Shown: piece after piece, positions 46,801-56,882 of the stretch | How positions within the stretch are numbered: position 1 is the stretch's first letter | Layout: every line of letters starts with the position of its first letter | Source of the DNA: Fidelibacterota bacterium | Lineage (GTDB): Bacteria > Fidelibacterota > Marinisomatia > SCGC-AAA003-L08 > JACNLC01 | Length of the DNA: 64,000 nt | Assembly: GCA_013204025.1 (NCBI GenBank) | Contig: JABMOW010000025.1 | Coordinates: 1 to 64,000 of the forward strand | Reading direction: 5' to 3' | Made by a program: the position numbers and the translations under genes | The notes under the pieces: model-generated | What the model was told of the DNA's origin: nothing | What the model saw: only the letters and a program-made list of their open reading frames with translations | Databases searched by the model: none

Positions 46801-47223
46801 ATGTTAAAGTCAAAAGTTGAGGGATTAATTTGCCCTGCATGCTCTAGTCCGATATCGGAAGAAGACCTGGCGGTTAAACTAGAATGTCTTTCATGCAAAA
46901 AGAATCTAAAGAAAAAGAAGTATCTTGCGTTTCTGGAATTTTTAATGATGCAAGGAATTGTTCAAAATATCGATTTTTTTGATGAAACACTTTATGGTGA
47001 TGAAATCAAGAAAGAAGAAGAAACCAGTGAAGAATTACGGGATGAAACCAATCCCGATGAATATGAAGATCTGAAAGAAAAATTTGAGAAATATGAAGAC
47101 GAAATGGGAATTAAAGATGAAGTCGATGAAGGAACTGAAGAAAAAGATTGGAAGACCATAGACGAAGATTGGCAGGAGTTCAATCGAAAACACCGGGAAG
47201 AAGACGCAAAAAATAATAAATAG
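46801..47223 (+). CDS. Small zinc-ribbon protein with acidic tail
   Basis: This 140-residue protein has an N-terminal four-cysteine zinc ribbon (CPACSSPIS, then CLSCKKN, residues 13-38). An acidic helical tail rich in Glu, Asp and Lys follows (about 65-140, EEETSEELRDETNPDEYEDL). A ribosome site (AGGAG) precedes the ATG. I do not recognise the family. The tail suggests a nucleic-acid mimic or a protein-binding surface. It lies 8 bp upstream of the DUF3467 gene, so the two are probably co-expressed. Confidence 0.7.
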   Translation: MLKSKVEGLICPACSSPISEEDLAVKLECLSCKKNLKKKKYLAFLEFLMMQGIVQNIDFFDETLYGDEIKKEEETSEELRDETNPDEYEDLKEKFEKYEDEMGIKDEVDEGTEEKDWKTIDEDWQEFNRKHREEDAKNNK

Positions 47224-47231
47224 GGAGTATC

Positions 47232-47555
47232 GTGGAAGATTCTAAACCCAAACAACAAAAGATTCAGATCGAACTTGATGAAAAAACATCTCAGGGTGAG
47301 TACGCCAATTTTTCCATTGTAACTCATTCACCTTCAGAATTTGTCATCGATTTTGCCCGCATGCTGCCAGGAATGCCTAAAGCCAAAGTGAAATCCCGAA
47401 TTGTCATGATGCCTGCGCAGACCAAAACACTCATGCTCATTCTGCAGGATAATATTAAAAAGTTCGAAGGAAAATATGGTGAGATCAAACTGGTGCAGCA
47501 AGCAGGCCAGAAACAGTTTTCATTTAAGGTACCCGAGGACACACTTCCCAATTAG
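47232..47555 (+). CDS. DUF3467 family protein
   Basis: This 107-residue protein starts at GTG 47232 after AGGGAG. The central motif YANFSIVTHSPSEFVIDFARMLPG and the TKTLMLILQDNIKKFE helix match DUF3467 proteins, which are widespread in FCB and cyanobacteria and have unknown function. It is probably an operon partner of the preceding zinc-ribbon gene. A strong inverted repeat 14 bp downstream probably ends the transcript. Confidence 0.85.
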   Translation: MEDSKPKQQKIQIELDEKTSQGEYANFSIVTHSPSEFVIDFARMLPGMPKAKVKSRIVMMPAQTKTLMLILQDNIKKFEGKYGEIKLVQQAGQKQFSFKVPEDTLPN

Positions 47556-47569
47556 TCTCTACTGGAATT

Positions 47570-47595
47570 TTCAAATAATCAGATGATTATTTGAA
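47570..47595. terminator. Perfect inverted repeat between converging genes
   Basis: An 11-bp perfect stem TTCAAATAATC/GATTATTTGAA with an AGAT loop lies between the convergent DUF3467 and PAP2 genes. It is AT-rich with modest T tracts on both sides. It probably serves as a bidirectional terminator. Confidence 0.6.
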
Positions 47596-47610
47596 GTTAA
47601 TTATTATCGT

Positions 47611-48171
47611 TTAAGTTTTCTTTTGTAATCGCCAAAGCGACTTTTCTAAGACTAAAACGATTATGGTCGCTATTGTCCCACCTAATAATGCGCCCGCAAT
47701 CACGTCCGAAGGATAATGAACTCCAATATACACTCTTGAAAACATAATTATAAAAGCGAATGCCCAGAAATATTTGCCAAACCGTCTGAATAAGTAAGAA
47801 AATACGACTGCCATCGCAATGGAATTAGCTGCGTGGTTTGAGGGAAATGATTTCTGCTTACCCCCTTTTCCACCCAGATGATTCACAGATTCCACACCAT
47901 AGTGTACCCAGGGACGCTCTCTTAATTCCAATTTTTTAATGTGGTATCCGGTTTGATCAACACATAAAACCGTCAGAGGGAAAATAATTGCAATAAACCA
48001 CCGACGGCCTTTGTCTTTGATTAGAAGAAAAATCCATAGGAGCAGAAACGGAATAACCAATGGAGCTGATTTATCAAACAGTGGCATGATTTTATCGAAC
48101 ACCAGATTGGATAGGGTTCCGTTGATAAAGAAGAATATCTGATGATCGATATTCAGAATGAACTGAATCAC
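47611..48171 (-). CDS. PAP2-family membrane phosphatase
   Basis: This 186-residue membrane protein has the PAP2 signature: KxxxLRERPWVHYG (motif 1), SFPSNHAANS (motif 2) and SRVYIGVHYPSDVIAG (motif 3), with the catalytic histidines. Such enzymes hydrolyse lipid phosphates, for example undecaprenyl pyrophosphate or phosphatidate. The start is GTG, 7 bp after the TonB receptor stop, so co-transcription is likely. Undecaprenyl-PP recycling is a plausible role but not proven. Confidence 0.9.
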   Translation of the reverse strand: MIQFILNIDHQIFFFINGTLSNLVFDKIMPLFDKSAPLVIPFLLLWIFLLIKDKGRRWFIAIIFPLTVLCVDQTGYHIKKLELRERPWVHYGVESVNHLGGKGGKQKSFPSNHAANSIAMAVVFSYLFRRFGKYFWAFAFIIMFSRVYIGVHYPSDVIAGALLGGTIATIIVLVLEKSLWRLQKKT

Positions 48172-48178
48172 TGTAGTT

Positions 48179-51100
48179 TTATAATGATGTTGCCAGTTTA
48201 AATACGAATTGCTGCCCCATTTTCGCTCCGCCTACGAGTTCGCGATGATAGTCATCCAATAGATTTAGTCCAGAAATATTTACTGTGACGTGCTTATTGA
48301 ATTCATATGAATAATGGATATTAATGATGTTGTATGGGCCAATGGTACCCGCCCACAATCCATCGGACCAGGGGAAGCGGTCCACATGTCGCAGACTACC
48401 AGCGAGAGAACCGAATTTGGACTCCCATTTTGCGCCGACAGTCCACTTGAATTTTGGTGCGTTTATAGGGTCGTTCTTTTTTGTTAAGTCGTTATAAAAC
48501 TCGGTGGAATTATACCATGAAAAATTCCCATTCAATGTCACGGATGGCGTAAGAAAATGAGTAAAACTCATATCAAATCCCTGAATCCAAACTTCACCAT
48601 AGTTTAATGAGCTGAGGATAATATGGGGTGGAGAGCTTGCCCTTCCAGGTCCCATTAATGGATTTCCATCAGGACCGATCACACTGGTTTGAACCCATTC
48701 GGCTTCTGAAAGTCCGATCAGTTTCTGATATTCGTCAACACCGACTGCTTCCCAAAACTGTGCATCAAAATCGTACTGAGGTTTAAATTGTGTACCCGTA
48801 GCGAAAACTTCCCAGGGATGATAAATTGTATATCCTGTTGTATCATTATCATCAGTAATATCATATTCAACAAATCCCCATTCGCCAGCATCTGGTTCAG
48901 CGCCCCAACCGAATTCATCCGCCCAAGGTGCCCAATCTTCGTCATCATCCAATCCATTCCATGCCGTGCCATATGGGGGGTTCGATCCACGGTCATTTAT
49001 AGGCAGTATTCCTATGACTGTATTATTTTCAATGCTGGCCTCAGTACCATCGCTGTTATATCTTTTTACGACTGTTGGCGTGATTATTGTCGCAGGACTA
49101 AAAAAGTTTTGATAATAACTGACATAATAGTCGAAAGTAAAAAATGTTCGGTCACCTAAAAATCCTTTATAACCAATTTCAAAGGTTTGGATATTTTCAG
49201 ATCGAAGTGGGTCAATATCCGGGAGGTGATAGGATTCTTCAGGCGTGTACAAAACACCGTCTCCATTCACTTCAGGAACAAAGATCAGATATCGTAAAGT
49301 ATCCAATGGGATCCAATCGACTGGAGCGCTTTCATCTGTGATATTAAAGAAAAAAGGTGCTCCGGTGACTCTGTTGCCATATGAATCAAAATACCCCGCT
49401 TCCATCAATCCAATTTGTTCAAAACCAAGAGAAGGGTCATATGTTGGGTCGTCGGGACATATATTTCCATAACAACCATAGTATCCTGGCTTTTGGACAG
49501 GATAGTCTTGGCTAACTCGCGTGTATGGTGTACCGTCTTTATTGCCACGGGAATAAATGTCAAAAATTTGAGACTTTCCAATATAAATATCAGTAAAGAG
49601 TGTTGTAGTTGTGGGTGTGTTGAAGGCTTTTCCATAGGTCAACCGCCACATGTTTCTTTCGTTCGGCTCAAAGATCAAGCCGAGTTTTGGACCGAATAAT
49701 AATCCTTCTTCTTTTAATTGATCGTGACTGTCAACTCTGGCAGCTGTTATTAGCTTCCATCTTTTAGATGTTGTCAGAATAGTACTACTCTGGTAATAAA
49801 CACCAAGTTCCGAGGCGTTGACGTTATCAAATTCATCTGGCTCATCAATTCCCTCATCACTTTCGTCAATCAGTCCATCACCATCATTATCCACACCATC
49901 TGATCGCATCAAAAATCTATCACCATCGTTGTCATATCCATTGGGTCCATCGTTAAGGATAGTTCCGAAAGTTTGTGGCATGGTTTGGAACAAGTCAACC
50001 CCCCAGATAAGTTCTGTGGGGAAGGACATATTTTTGCGTAAATCAAGATTATTTTGAATTTGAACAGCAAAATTTGATGAATGATCGATGATGTGGTCAC
50101 CTAGATTATATCCGCGGGTTTTCCCAGAATAACTTGTATTTGTATATGTTTGAACAAACCAGTTTTTATATAATGCTCGCATTTGGAAAAATTTGTATTC
50201 CCATCCATCAGCGAGGTATCTCCCAATCCCGGTTACTTGCTGTGTTTTTGTATAGGAATAACCTCCCTGAAAAGTGATGGAAAGATCAGGATTAGGATTA
50301 TAATCCATTCTCATTTCAATTTTCCGGTTATCTACCTCAAAATCAGGGTAATCGTCATCGCCATCACCATTGGTATCACGCACAACTTGAAAATCATCCA
50401 TATAGTCATTTTCGCATCCGAAGCATCCATCACCTGTGTCATAAATCCCATCATTCTCACCATTGTCAGTGGCAAATAAACCATTTCCTTCGCCAGGGTC
50501 ACCAGTACCGGGTAAGCCATCCTGTCCAAAGTCATAGATGGGTTCACCTTCATTCCAAATTCCATTTGGTGCTGGCCAAACATCATTCCAATTATTTGGG
50601 TTAAATAAATATGTATCGTTATAACTACCGCTTATAGGTACATCAACTATGCCATTGCCATTTAAATCAACCCATCCATCACCAGGCTGCCAAATACCGT
50701 CACCTTCACCTTCGTCATCAGTATTGGGGATGCCATCTAATCCTACATCCTGTGCATCGCCAAATGTATGTGTAAAAATATTTAATGGTTCACCAACTTG
50801 CAATTGATTGTCACCTGCTAAATCATCAAATGGGTCACCCGGAATTCTATCTTGTCCATAGTCGTAAATATAATTATCAAAAAGAATTGTAAACTTATCT
50901 TCATCATACATGTACTTGCCTCGTACATGTTCATCAATGCCATCGGGGTCATACCAAGGATTTGGATTACCATGATATATGGGCGAAAATTTACCATTAT
51001 ATAAAATTATGTCTTGAGTCTCGATATTATTCGCCCAGGCTGGATATTCCAAGTTCGAATTGCTGATTCTCTCATTGGTGTCGTCCACACCACCGGTACC

Positions 51101-52432
51101 ATCGTTGTCATACCCATCATACCAGATGTCGCTGGAAAGGTCAATATTTTCATCAGGAGGTAATCCATTTGCTCCGCTCCATTCGCCATTACTATCCCAA
51201 TCTTCAAAAGGTTCACCGAGGTCGTACATGCCGTTTTCATCCAGATCATCAAAGGGTTCAGCATTATCAATACCATCTGCCCAGAAATAATCTTCGTCCA
51301 CCTTCCCATCGTGGTCATCATCAATGCCGTTGAACCAATCTTCCCCTGCTATACCATCTCCATCCAGGTCTCCATGATTTGCTTCCCCATCGCCGATGAT
51401 TAATGTATCACCACTATTATTTACACCCCATCGTGCATTAGCAATTGCACCTCCTGTCGAAGGGATACCTGATTTCCATGGATTATTATCTTTTCCATCT
51501 ATTTTTCTTTCTGGAAATCCGACCCAGGGATAACTATGCGCTTTGAACTCTCGCTCAGACATATATTCCCATTCGTAGGCATGTAAGTATGAACCTGAAA
51601 GTTTCATACTGAAAGCACCGAATTTTTTTGCCCATCTGCCCGCAACCTGTCGTAATTGTCTTTCATCGCTACTACCAGAAATATTAAAGTTTAATCCTTC
51701 AGAGTCCCTAGGTGATTTTGAGGTGATATTAATAACACCACTATGCGCATTAGCACCATAAAGTGCAGTGGCCGGACCCAAAACCACTTCAATTTTTTCC
51801 ACATCTTGGGTAGATTGTGGAATCGTGGCATAATTGATTACTCTTAATGCTGGAATGTTTGCAACCCTGCCATCTGTAAGAGTGAGTAAACGCGAGCTGA
51901 AACTGCTATTAAATCCACGAATGGATACACTATAGTTATTAATCCCGCTGGCAGTAAAATCTACTCCCTTCATTCCGCCCAAATACGAACCAATATTTGT
52001 GGTATTCTGTCTTCGGATATCTCTGGTACTAATGATCTCAACGGAGGAAGGCGCTTTTGTGACTTTGTCTTGTCGTCTAATCCCGGTGACCTGAGCGCCT
52101 TCAACACGAATGGCTTGAGGAACCAGAGAAAAATCTAAAACCGGAAAAAGTTCATTTTGTGTAAGTGTAATGACGGAGGTTTGTATCTCGTATCCAATAT
52201 AATTCGCCATAACCGTGTAGGTACCATATGGGACATCCGGGATCGAATATCTCCCATCCAAGTCCGTGGCACTCCCCAGTGACGTTCCTTCAACAATTAC
52301 ATTTGCACCGATCAATGGGTCACTATTGGACTTATCTGTGACCTTTCCGGTAATTGTGGCCCCTGCGGAAAGCAGCCAACTGATAATAGATGCAATTGAA
52401 ATTAATATTTTAGATTTTCTAAATTTTCTCAT
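48179..52432 (-). CDS. Large SusC-type TonB-dependent receptor with acidic Ca-binding-like inserts
   Basis: This 1417-residue outer-membrane receptor has a signal peptide, a CarboxypepD-reg-like domain (about 25-110, TGKVTDKSNSDPLIGANVIV), a TonB plug (about 125-235, SIRGFNSSFSSRLLTLTDG, VVLGPATALYGANA) and a barrel ending FVFKLATSL. Between barrel strands are long acidic inserts (about 330-460, 510-690 and 835-870) full of D-x-D/N-G-D units such as DLDGDGIAGED and GYDNDGDRF. These look like thrombospondin-3/EF-hand calcium loops. The ligand is unknown. No SusD homologue is adjacent. Size is above the usual 900-1100. Confidence 0.9.
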   Translation of the reverse strand: MRKFRKSKILISIASIISWLLSAGATITGKVTDKSNSDPLIGANVIVEGTSLGSATDLDGRYSIPDVPYGTYTVMANYIGYEIQTSVITLTQNELFPVLDFSLVPQAIRVEGAQVTGIRRQDKVTKAPSSVEIISTRDIRRQNTTNIGSYLGGMKGVDFTASGINNYSVSIRGFNSSFSSRLLTLTDGRVANIPALRVINYATIPQSTQDVEKIEVVLGPATALYGANAHSGVINITSKSPRDSEGLNFNISGSSDERQLRQVAGRWAKKFGAFSMKLSGSYLHAYEWEYMSEREFKAHSYPWVGFPERKIDGKDNNPWKSGIPSTGGAIANARWGVNNSGDTLIIGDGEANHGDLDGDGIAGEDWFNGIDDDHDGKVDEDYFWADGIDNAEPFDDLDENGMYDLGEPFEDWDSNGEWSGANGLPPDENIDLSSDIWYDGYDNDGTGGVDDTNERISNSNLEYPAWANNIETQDIILYNGKFSPIYHGNPNPWYDPDGIDEHVRGKYMYDEDKFTILFDNYIYDYGQDRIPGDPFDDLAGDNQLQVGEPLNIFTHTFGDAQDVGLDGIPNTDDEGEGDGIWQPGDGWVDLNGNGIVDVPISGSYNDTYLFNPNNWNDVWPAPNGIWNEGEPIYDFGQDGLPGTGDPGEGNGLFATDNGENDGIYDTGDGCFGCENDYMDDFQVVRDTNGDGDDDYPDFEVDNRKIEMRMDYNPNPDLSITFQGGYSYTKTQQVTGIGRYLADGWEYKFFQMRALYKNWFVQTYTNTSYSGKTRGYNLGDHIIDHSSNFAVQIQNNLDLRKNMSFPTELIWGVDLFQTMPQTFGTILNDGPNGYDNDGDRFLMRSDGVDNDGDGLIDESDEGIDEPDEFDNVNASELGVYYQSSTILTTSKRWKLITAARVDSHDQLKEEGLLFGPKLGLIFEPNERNMWRLTYGKAFNTPTTTTLFTDIYIGKSQIFDIYSRGNKDGTPYTRVSQDYPVQKPGYYGCYGNICPDDPTYDPSLGFEQIGLMEAGYFDSYGNRVTGAPFFFNITDESAPVDWIPLDTLRYLIFVPEVNGDGVLYTPEESYHLPDIDPLRSENIQTFEIGYKGFLGDRTFFTFDYYVSYYQNFFSPATIITPTVVKRYNSDGTEASIENNTVIGILPINDRGSNPPYGTAWNGLDDDEDWAPWADEFGWGAEPDAGEWGFVEYDITDDNDTTGYTIYHPWEVFATGTQFKPQYDFDAQFWEAVGVDEYQKLIGLSEAEWVQTSVIGPDGNPLMGPGRASSPPHIILSSLNYGEVWIQGFDMSFTHFLTPSVTLNGNFSWYNSTEFYNDLTKKNDPINAPKFKWTVGAKWESKFGSLAGSLRHVDRFPWSDGLWAGTIGPYNIINIHYSYEFNKHVTVNISGLNLLDDYHRELVGGAKMGQQFVFKLATSL

Positions 52433-52592
52433 AACATAATCACCTTGTTATACTCTGAAACAGAATTGTTTTTAGTAAATAAATCTAAATGAATTTACGC
52501 CTAATTTTAATTAAAAATTAGCGAACATAAATCAGATAACCGCGGACAACAGTTGTATCAATAATATTTGAGAATTAGATATTAAAATTAAC

Positions 52593-52630
52593 AAAAAAAA
52601 GGAGGCAGAAAATACATTTCCGCCTCCTTT
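52593..52630 (-). terminator. Rho-independent terminator after the dockerin-domain gene
   Basis: Stem GGAGGC/GCCTCC is extended by GAAA/TTTC inside and by A/T tracts outside. It gives a run of eight U residues on the minus strand, 25 bp past the stop codon. It separates this gene from the downstream TonB receptor. Confidence 0.85.
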
Positions 52631-52654
52631 ATAGTCTGTTAATCTGGTTTTATA

Positions 52655-54637
52655 TTATTTCAATAGTACTAGTTTTTGAGTAAGCACGTCAGAATTAAAA
52701 GTAGATTTTACAAAATACATACCACTGGGCGCTTCAGAAGCATTCCAATGAATATCATAAACACCGGCTTCCTGATAACCACTCATCAATGTTTCGATCA
52801 ATTGTCCTTGTAGATTGAAAATCTGTACAGTCACATTACCACTTGAATCCAGAGATAAACTCATGTTGGTTACGGGATTAAACGGATTAGGATACGCTGT
52901 ACTCAGTGAAAATTCACTGGGTGAAACCAGGTTCATATTTAAATATTCAGAACCGGTAGCAGCAAGAGCAGATTCAATGATGAATTCTCCGTTGGTTGTG
53001 AATAAATCGTTTCCTTCGGGAGCAACGATAATAATATGCGTCATGGTTCCTTCAGTTTTATAATCTGCAACCAAAGCGTTATCAGTAAGATTTAAAACAA
53101 AATCCTCACCATGAGACAAAGTCAATTCAATCCCTCCGACAAATCCGTCAGATGTAAAGGTCGCTGTATGTCCACTGGGTGCAATTTCGATTGATGTTGC
53201 GTTATCAGCACGCGCAGGATTTAAAATCGCCTGAACCATCATGACAATATCTAATACTGTGAGGTTTAGGTCTGCATTCATATCCGCTTCACAAAATTGA
53301 TCCGATGTGAGGTCAATTGGATTATTCCCCAAAATTTCTGAAACTAGCAGAACGATGTCCGCTACATCCAAGCTACCGGAAAGATTTATGTCACCACTAT
53401 TTTCACAAACACCCAGGTCTCTCATTTCTACCATGACCAATCGGGATTCATATTCAGGTAAGCAAGTGGGTGCGAAATTCATAACAATCCTACCGCTGGC
53501 TCCGTCAAAATCATGATCGCTGTCGTCGGAAAGTATTCCAGGATTCGTAGCCATGATATATGCTATACATTCATCATATGTTCCGCCACCCATCATGCAG
53601 CCTTCCAATGTTGCTCCGAATACTACTCCGTTGTATGTAAGAAAATTACCCCAAGTGGCAAATTGTTCATCCATCAGATATACATCATTAGCGACAGAAA
53701 CTACATCGACACAATATCCCAGTCCAATTTCTTCAAATATAGCTGAAACATCACCTGCAATAGCATAATTAAATCCACATGCAGGGTTCATATGCGTGGC
53801 AGTAATGTAAGGCAGCCCAAATATTCGGTCATAGTCGCCTGTTAAACCATCTTCGTCATAACCGATAATATCGCCTAAACCACTTTCGGAAACAGGACCA
53901 TCCATGGCATGCCATTCAAAGTACATGTCAGGGTAAACGCCCATGGCTTGGTTGGTGGAGGACATTGAAACTAAACCAGGTTCTTTTAATATAAATCCAC
54001 CAGCAACACCAGGAAGGTCGGTATCAGCCGGCACATAAACATCCATGTTTCCATCTCCATTAGTATCAGCAAAATATGTCGAAGGTATTTGAACGTTTGT
54101 AGGTGTTGAAGGGAAATAGTCAAGTACAAACCCGGTTGACAGAGAAATGCTACCGCCTGTCATTCCACCATAATTACTTTCGGAAGGATATCCAATAATA
54201 TCAATAGAAGGTATTGTAAACCCGGCAGTCAAGTCCGAAGAATATTCCATGACATCGGTGATAGGTAAAACCTGAACGGAAGTTATACAATTCTCTTCGT
54301 TTACATCCGGATAAAAACTACCTTCTACAATTTCAGCAATCCCGTCTGCTCCAAAATTCACATTCAAGTTGATACCGCTTGCAGTAAGTGCTGCTTCGCT
54401 ATGGGGACCATTGTAGGTGTGATAAAACACATATCCTTCTGGCATCGTCGAAATAGGAACAACAATACCAATTCCATAAATATCAGTTACCTCCAGATCC
54501 GTACTTGCCCGTATGATATCATGGTAAACGACGTAAAGCCCGTTCATCTTATACTCACCAGCAACATCCTGAGCCATGACCGAAGTCATTCCCATAATTG
54601 TAATACACGCAAAAAATAAGTGTATTTTGTGTCTCAT
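52655..54637 (-). CDS. Secreted protein with dockerin-like repeat and C-terminal sorting domain
   Basis: This 660-residue protein has a signal peptide (ending SVMAQ) and a large N-terminal beta-rich region of unknown fold. A dockerin type I-like pair of calcium loops lies at about 418-480 (GDINLSGSLDVADIVLL, then ADMNADLNLTVLDIVMM). A type-IX-style C-terminal domain covers about 575-660 (YPNPFNPVTNMSLSL, GQLIETLMSG, SGMYFVK). The last module is recognised by secretion systems that anchor proteins at the surface of FCB bacteria. AAGGAG precedes the ATG. No secretion-system genes are in the window. The ligand or enzymatic role is unknown. Confidence 0.85.
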   Translation of the reverse strand: MRHKIHLFFACITIMGMTSVMAQDVAGEYKMNGLYVVYHDIIRASTDLEVTDIYGIGIVVPISTMPEGYVFYHTYNGPHSEAALTASGINLNVNFGADGIAEIVEGSFYPDVNEENCITSVQVLPITDVMEYSSDLTAGFTIPSIDIIGYPSESNYGGMTGGSISLSTGFVLDYFPSTPTNVQIPSTYFADTNGDGNMDVYVPADTDLPGVAGGFILKEPGLVSMSSTNQAMGVYPDMYFEWHAMDGPVSESGLGDIIGYDEDGLTGDYDRIFGLPYITATHMNPACGFNYAIAGDVSAIFEEIGLGYCVDVVSVANDVYLMDEQFATWGNFLTYNGVVFGATLEGCMMGGGTYDECIAYIMATNPGILSDDSDHDFDGASGRIVMNFAPTCLPEYESRLVMVEMRDLGVCENSGDINLSGSLDVADIVLLVSEILGNNPIDLTSDQFCEADMNADLNLTVLDIVMMVQAILNPARADNATSIEIAPSGHTATFTSDGFVGGIELTLSHGEDFVLNLTDNALVADYKTEGTMTHIIIVAPEGNDLFTTNGEFIIESALAATGSEYLNMNLVSPSEFSLSTAYPNPFNPVTNMSLSLDSSGNVTVQIFNLQGQLIETLMSGYQEAGVYDIHWNASEAPSGMYFVKSTFNSDVLTQKLVLLK

Positions 54638-54754
54638 TATCGTTTCTCCTTGTTAATTGTTAAATAAGTTTAATTAGAAAAAAGTGATGAATTAAATTCT
54701 TTTAGCAAATTGTAATAAGCACAACCTACATCTTTTTCAGATTTTATTCAAGAA

Positions 54755-56770
54755 TTAAATTTGTATTTTTAAACGACTATTAACCAATTCTGCGAGGTCT
54801 AAAACCTCTACATCCTGCTCTTTACCCTGAACCTTCATGGCGTCATCCATCATTATCAGACAAAAGGAACAGGCAGTCGCTATTGTAGCTGCGTTTGTTT
54901 GAATGGCTTCATCGAACCGGTTTATATTGATCCTATCTCCCTCGTTGATCTCATGCCACATATTTCCACCACCGGCGCCGCAGCAAAAACTGTTTTGTAA
55001 ATTACGAGGCATCTCGATGATCGAATCACGCCCTCGGCTTTTTTTAATCACTGACCGAGGTGCATCAAAAATTTGATTATGCCTACCCAGATAACAAGCG
55101 TCATGATATGTAACGGAACCCTCATCATTATTTTCGAGGGAGATTTTACCCGTATTAATCAATTCGTTTAAAAATTCGCTGTGATGTACCACCTCCAGAT
55201 TTGCACCAAAATCCTGGTATTCGTGTGTGAGTGTATGATAACAATGTGGACATTGGGTGACAATTTTATTAAAGGAATATTTCTTAAAAATTTCAATATT
55301 TTGTAATGCCATCGTCTCAAATATGTATTCTTCACCCATTCGTCGAGCAGAGTCTCCTGTACAGCTTTCTTCGGTACCGAGTACCGCAAAGTCAATTCCT
55401 GCGTTCTTGAAAATATTTATCATCGCTTTGGAAACTTCCTGATTTCGCGGGTCATATGAACCAGCACATCCAACCCAGTATAACACATCCGCGGATTTTT
55501 TCTCTGCAAATACCGGGATGTCGAGCCCTGCATCTTCTGCCCATTTCAATCGTTTGGATTTAGGAAATCCCCAGGGATTTCCATTTTGAGCTGTCTTTTC
55601 CAGACTTTCTCCAGCCATTTCCGGAGGTGTACCCTCAGATAGCACCAGATGCCGTCTCATATCAATAAATGTTGGAATATGATCAATCAACACAGGACAT
55701 ATTTCCATACAAGCACCGCAGGTTGTACATGACCACAACTCCGTTTCAGTAATCAACTTTCCAATCAGTTTGTCATTAGATTTTCCGTTGTCAGTATTGT
55801 ACAATGCACTTCGAATATCGGTGATGATCTTCATCGGAGAGAGAGGCTTACCCGTCTGAGCTGCAGGGCAAAGCGTTGTACACCGTGCGCATTCGGTGCA
55901 AGATGCACTGTCAAGTAGCTGCTTCCATGTGAAATCCATGACATTTCCCACACCCAAAGAAATATTCTCAATGTCTGCATCAGGATCGGACAGCAAATCC
56001 GAGACATGCATAGGTCGAAGAAGCCCCCTTTTTCCTTGGTCTGTAAATGCAATATTCAGAAATACGACAAACGCATGAAACATTTTGGTCATCGGGAAGA
56101 CTGCTATAAATAGTAATGAGGTAATAGCATGAAACCACCAGATTACTGGTTTTATTGCGATCCATGTTTCTGATGAAAGTGCTTTTGAAAGTGTGTATCC
56201 AATCCATGAAAATGCGGCAAATTGGGGTTGGTCTGCTCCTAATCTTGCTGCTTCGGATAAAAATCCACCTACTGCAAGTAGTAATAAAAATATCAGAATA
56301 CCCATATCCCCCAAGAGATTACCACGTCCTGATAATGAGCTGTTGGGGAGTTTCTCAGGTTTTTGGGAGGTTCTTCTGAAAATTGCTAATATTAATCCGA
56401 GGATTAACATCAATCCCCCCAGATCATTGATAAACGCAAACCATGGTGTATCCAAAGCAGGCAGAAATTTAGTTAAGATACCTCGTGCCGTTAGAAAATC
56501 AACGGTTGTGGCAAACAGCAGTATGAAAAATCCCCAAGCAAGAAAAAAATGCATCACTCCTGCATAGGTGAAACGGTTTGAAAACACTTTCCTTTGTAAA
56601 AGACCATATCTAAATAAATGGTTGAGTTGAGTAAGGAAACTTTTTGGAAGTTTGGATTCTGGCTTTCCAGAAAATATTCCAAAAAATCGGCGGAAATTAT
56701 AAATGGTATATAAAATGGTGACCAGCGCAAAAATATAGAATACAGTTGGGATATGATGCATTTCAGTCAT
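54755..56770 (-). CDS. Membrane-bound Fe-S oxidoreductase, HdrD-like (ETF partner)
   Basis: This 671-residue protein has an N-terminal membrane part (about 1-250) with five or six helices like a NarI/cytochrome-b subunit. A two-cluster ferredoxin domain follows (CTECARCTTLCP and CTTCGACMEICP, about 288-370). Two CCG domains characteristic of HdrB/HdrD subunits complete it (WVGCAGSYD, CPHCYHTL, CCGAGGGNMW). It is encoded with etfB and etfA and so probably passes electrons from ETF to the quinone pool, or in reverse, a role known for such proteins in several phyla. That direction is inference. Confidence 0.88.
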   Translation of the reverse strand: MTEMHHIPTVFYIFALVTILYTIYNFRRFFGIFSGKPESKLPKSFLTQLNHLFRYGLLQRKVFSNRFTYAGVMHFFLAWGFFILLFATTVDFLTARGILTKFLPALDTPWFAFINDLGGLMLILGLILAIFRRTSQKPEKLPNSSLSGRGNLLGDMGILIFLLLLAVGGFLSEAARLGADQPQFAAFSWIGYTLSKALSSETWIAIKPVIWWFHAITSLLFIAVFPMTKMFHAFVVFLNIAFTDQGKRGLLRPMHVSDLLSDPDADIENISLGVGNVMDFTWKQLLDSASCTECARCTTLCPAAQTGKPLSPMKIITDIRSALYNTDNGKSNDKLIGKLITETELWSCTTCGACMEICPVLIDHIPTFIDMRRHLVLSEGTPPEMAGESLEKTAQNGNPWGFPKSKRLKWAEDAGLDIPVFAEKKSADVLYWVGCAGSYDPRNQEVSKAMINIFKNAGIDFAVLGTEESCTGDSARRMGEEYIFETMALQNIEIFKKYSFNKIVTQCPHCYHTLTHEYQDFGANLEVVHHSEFLNELINTGKISLENNDEGSVTYHDACYLGRHNQIFDAPRSVIKKSRGRDSIIEMPRNLQNSFCCGAGGGNMWHEINEGDRININRFDEAIQTNAATIATACSFCLIMMDDAMKVQGKEQDVEVLDLAELVNSRLKIQI

Positions 56771-56882
56771 AGACGGTAATCCTTATTAAAATATATGTGC
56801 AAAATTACAGTGGAAAAATACACTAATAAAAGAGCGAGCTATCTGATTCGGATCAGGAACCAGCAGCATATTTTGATAGGGT

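Noticed and set aside
48788-49159. 123-residue plus-strand reading frame opposite the TonB receptor
   Set aside because: It is a shadow of the receptor coding sequence with no signal, domain or ribosome site.
50400-51400. Repetitive GAT/GGT-rich DNA in the TonB receptor as a CRISPR or tandem repeat
   Set aside because: The repetition comes from Asp/Gly-rich protein loops; there are no uniform repeats or spacers.
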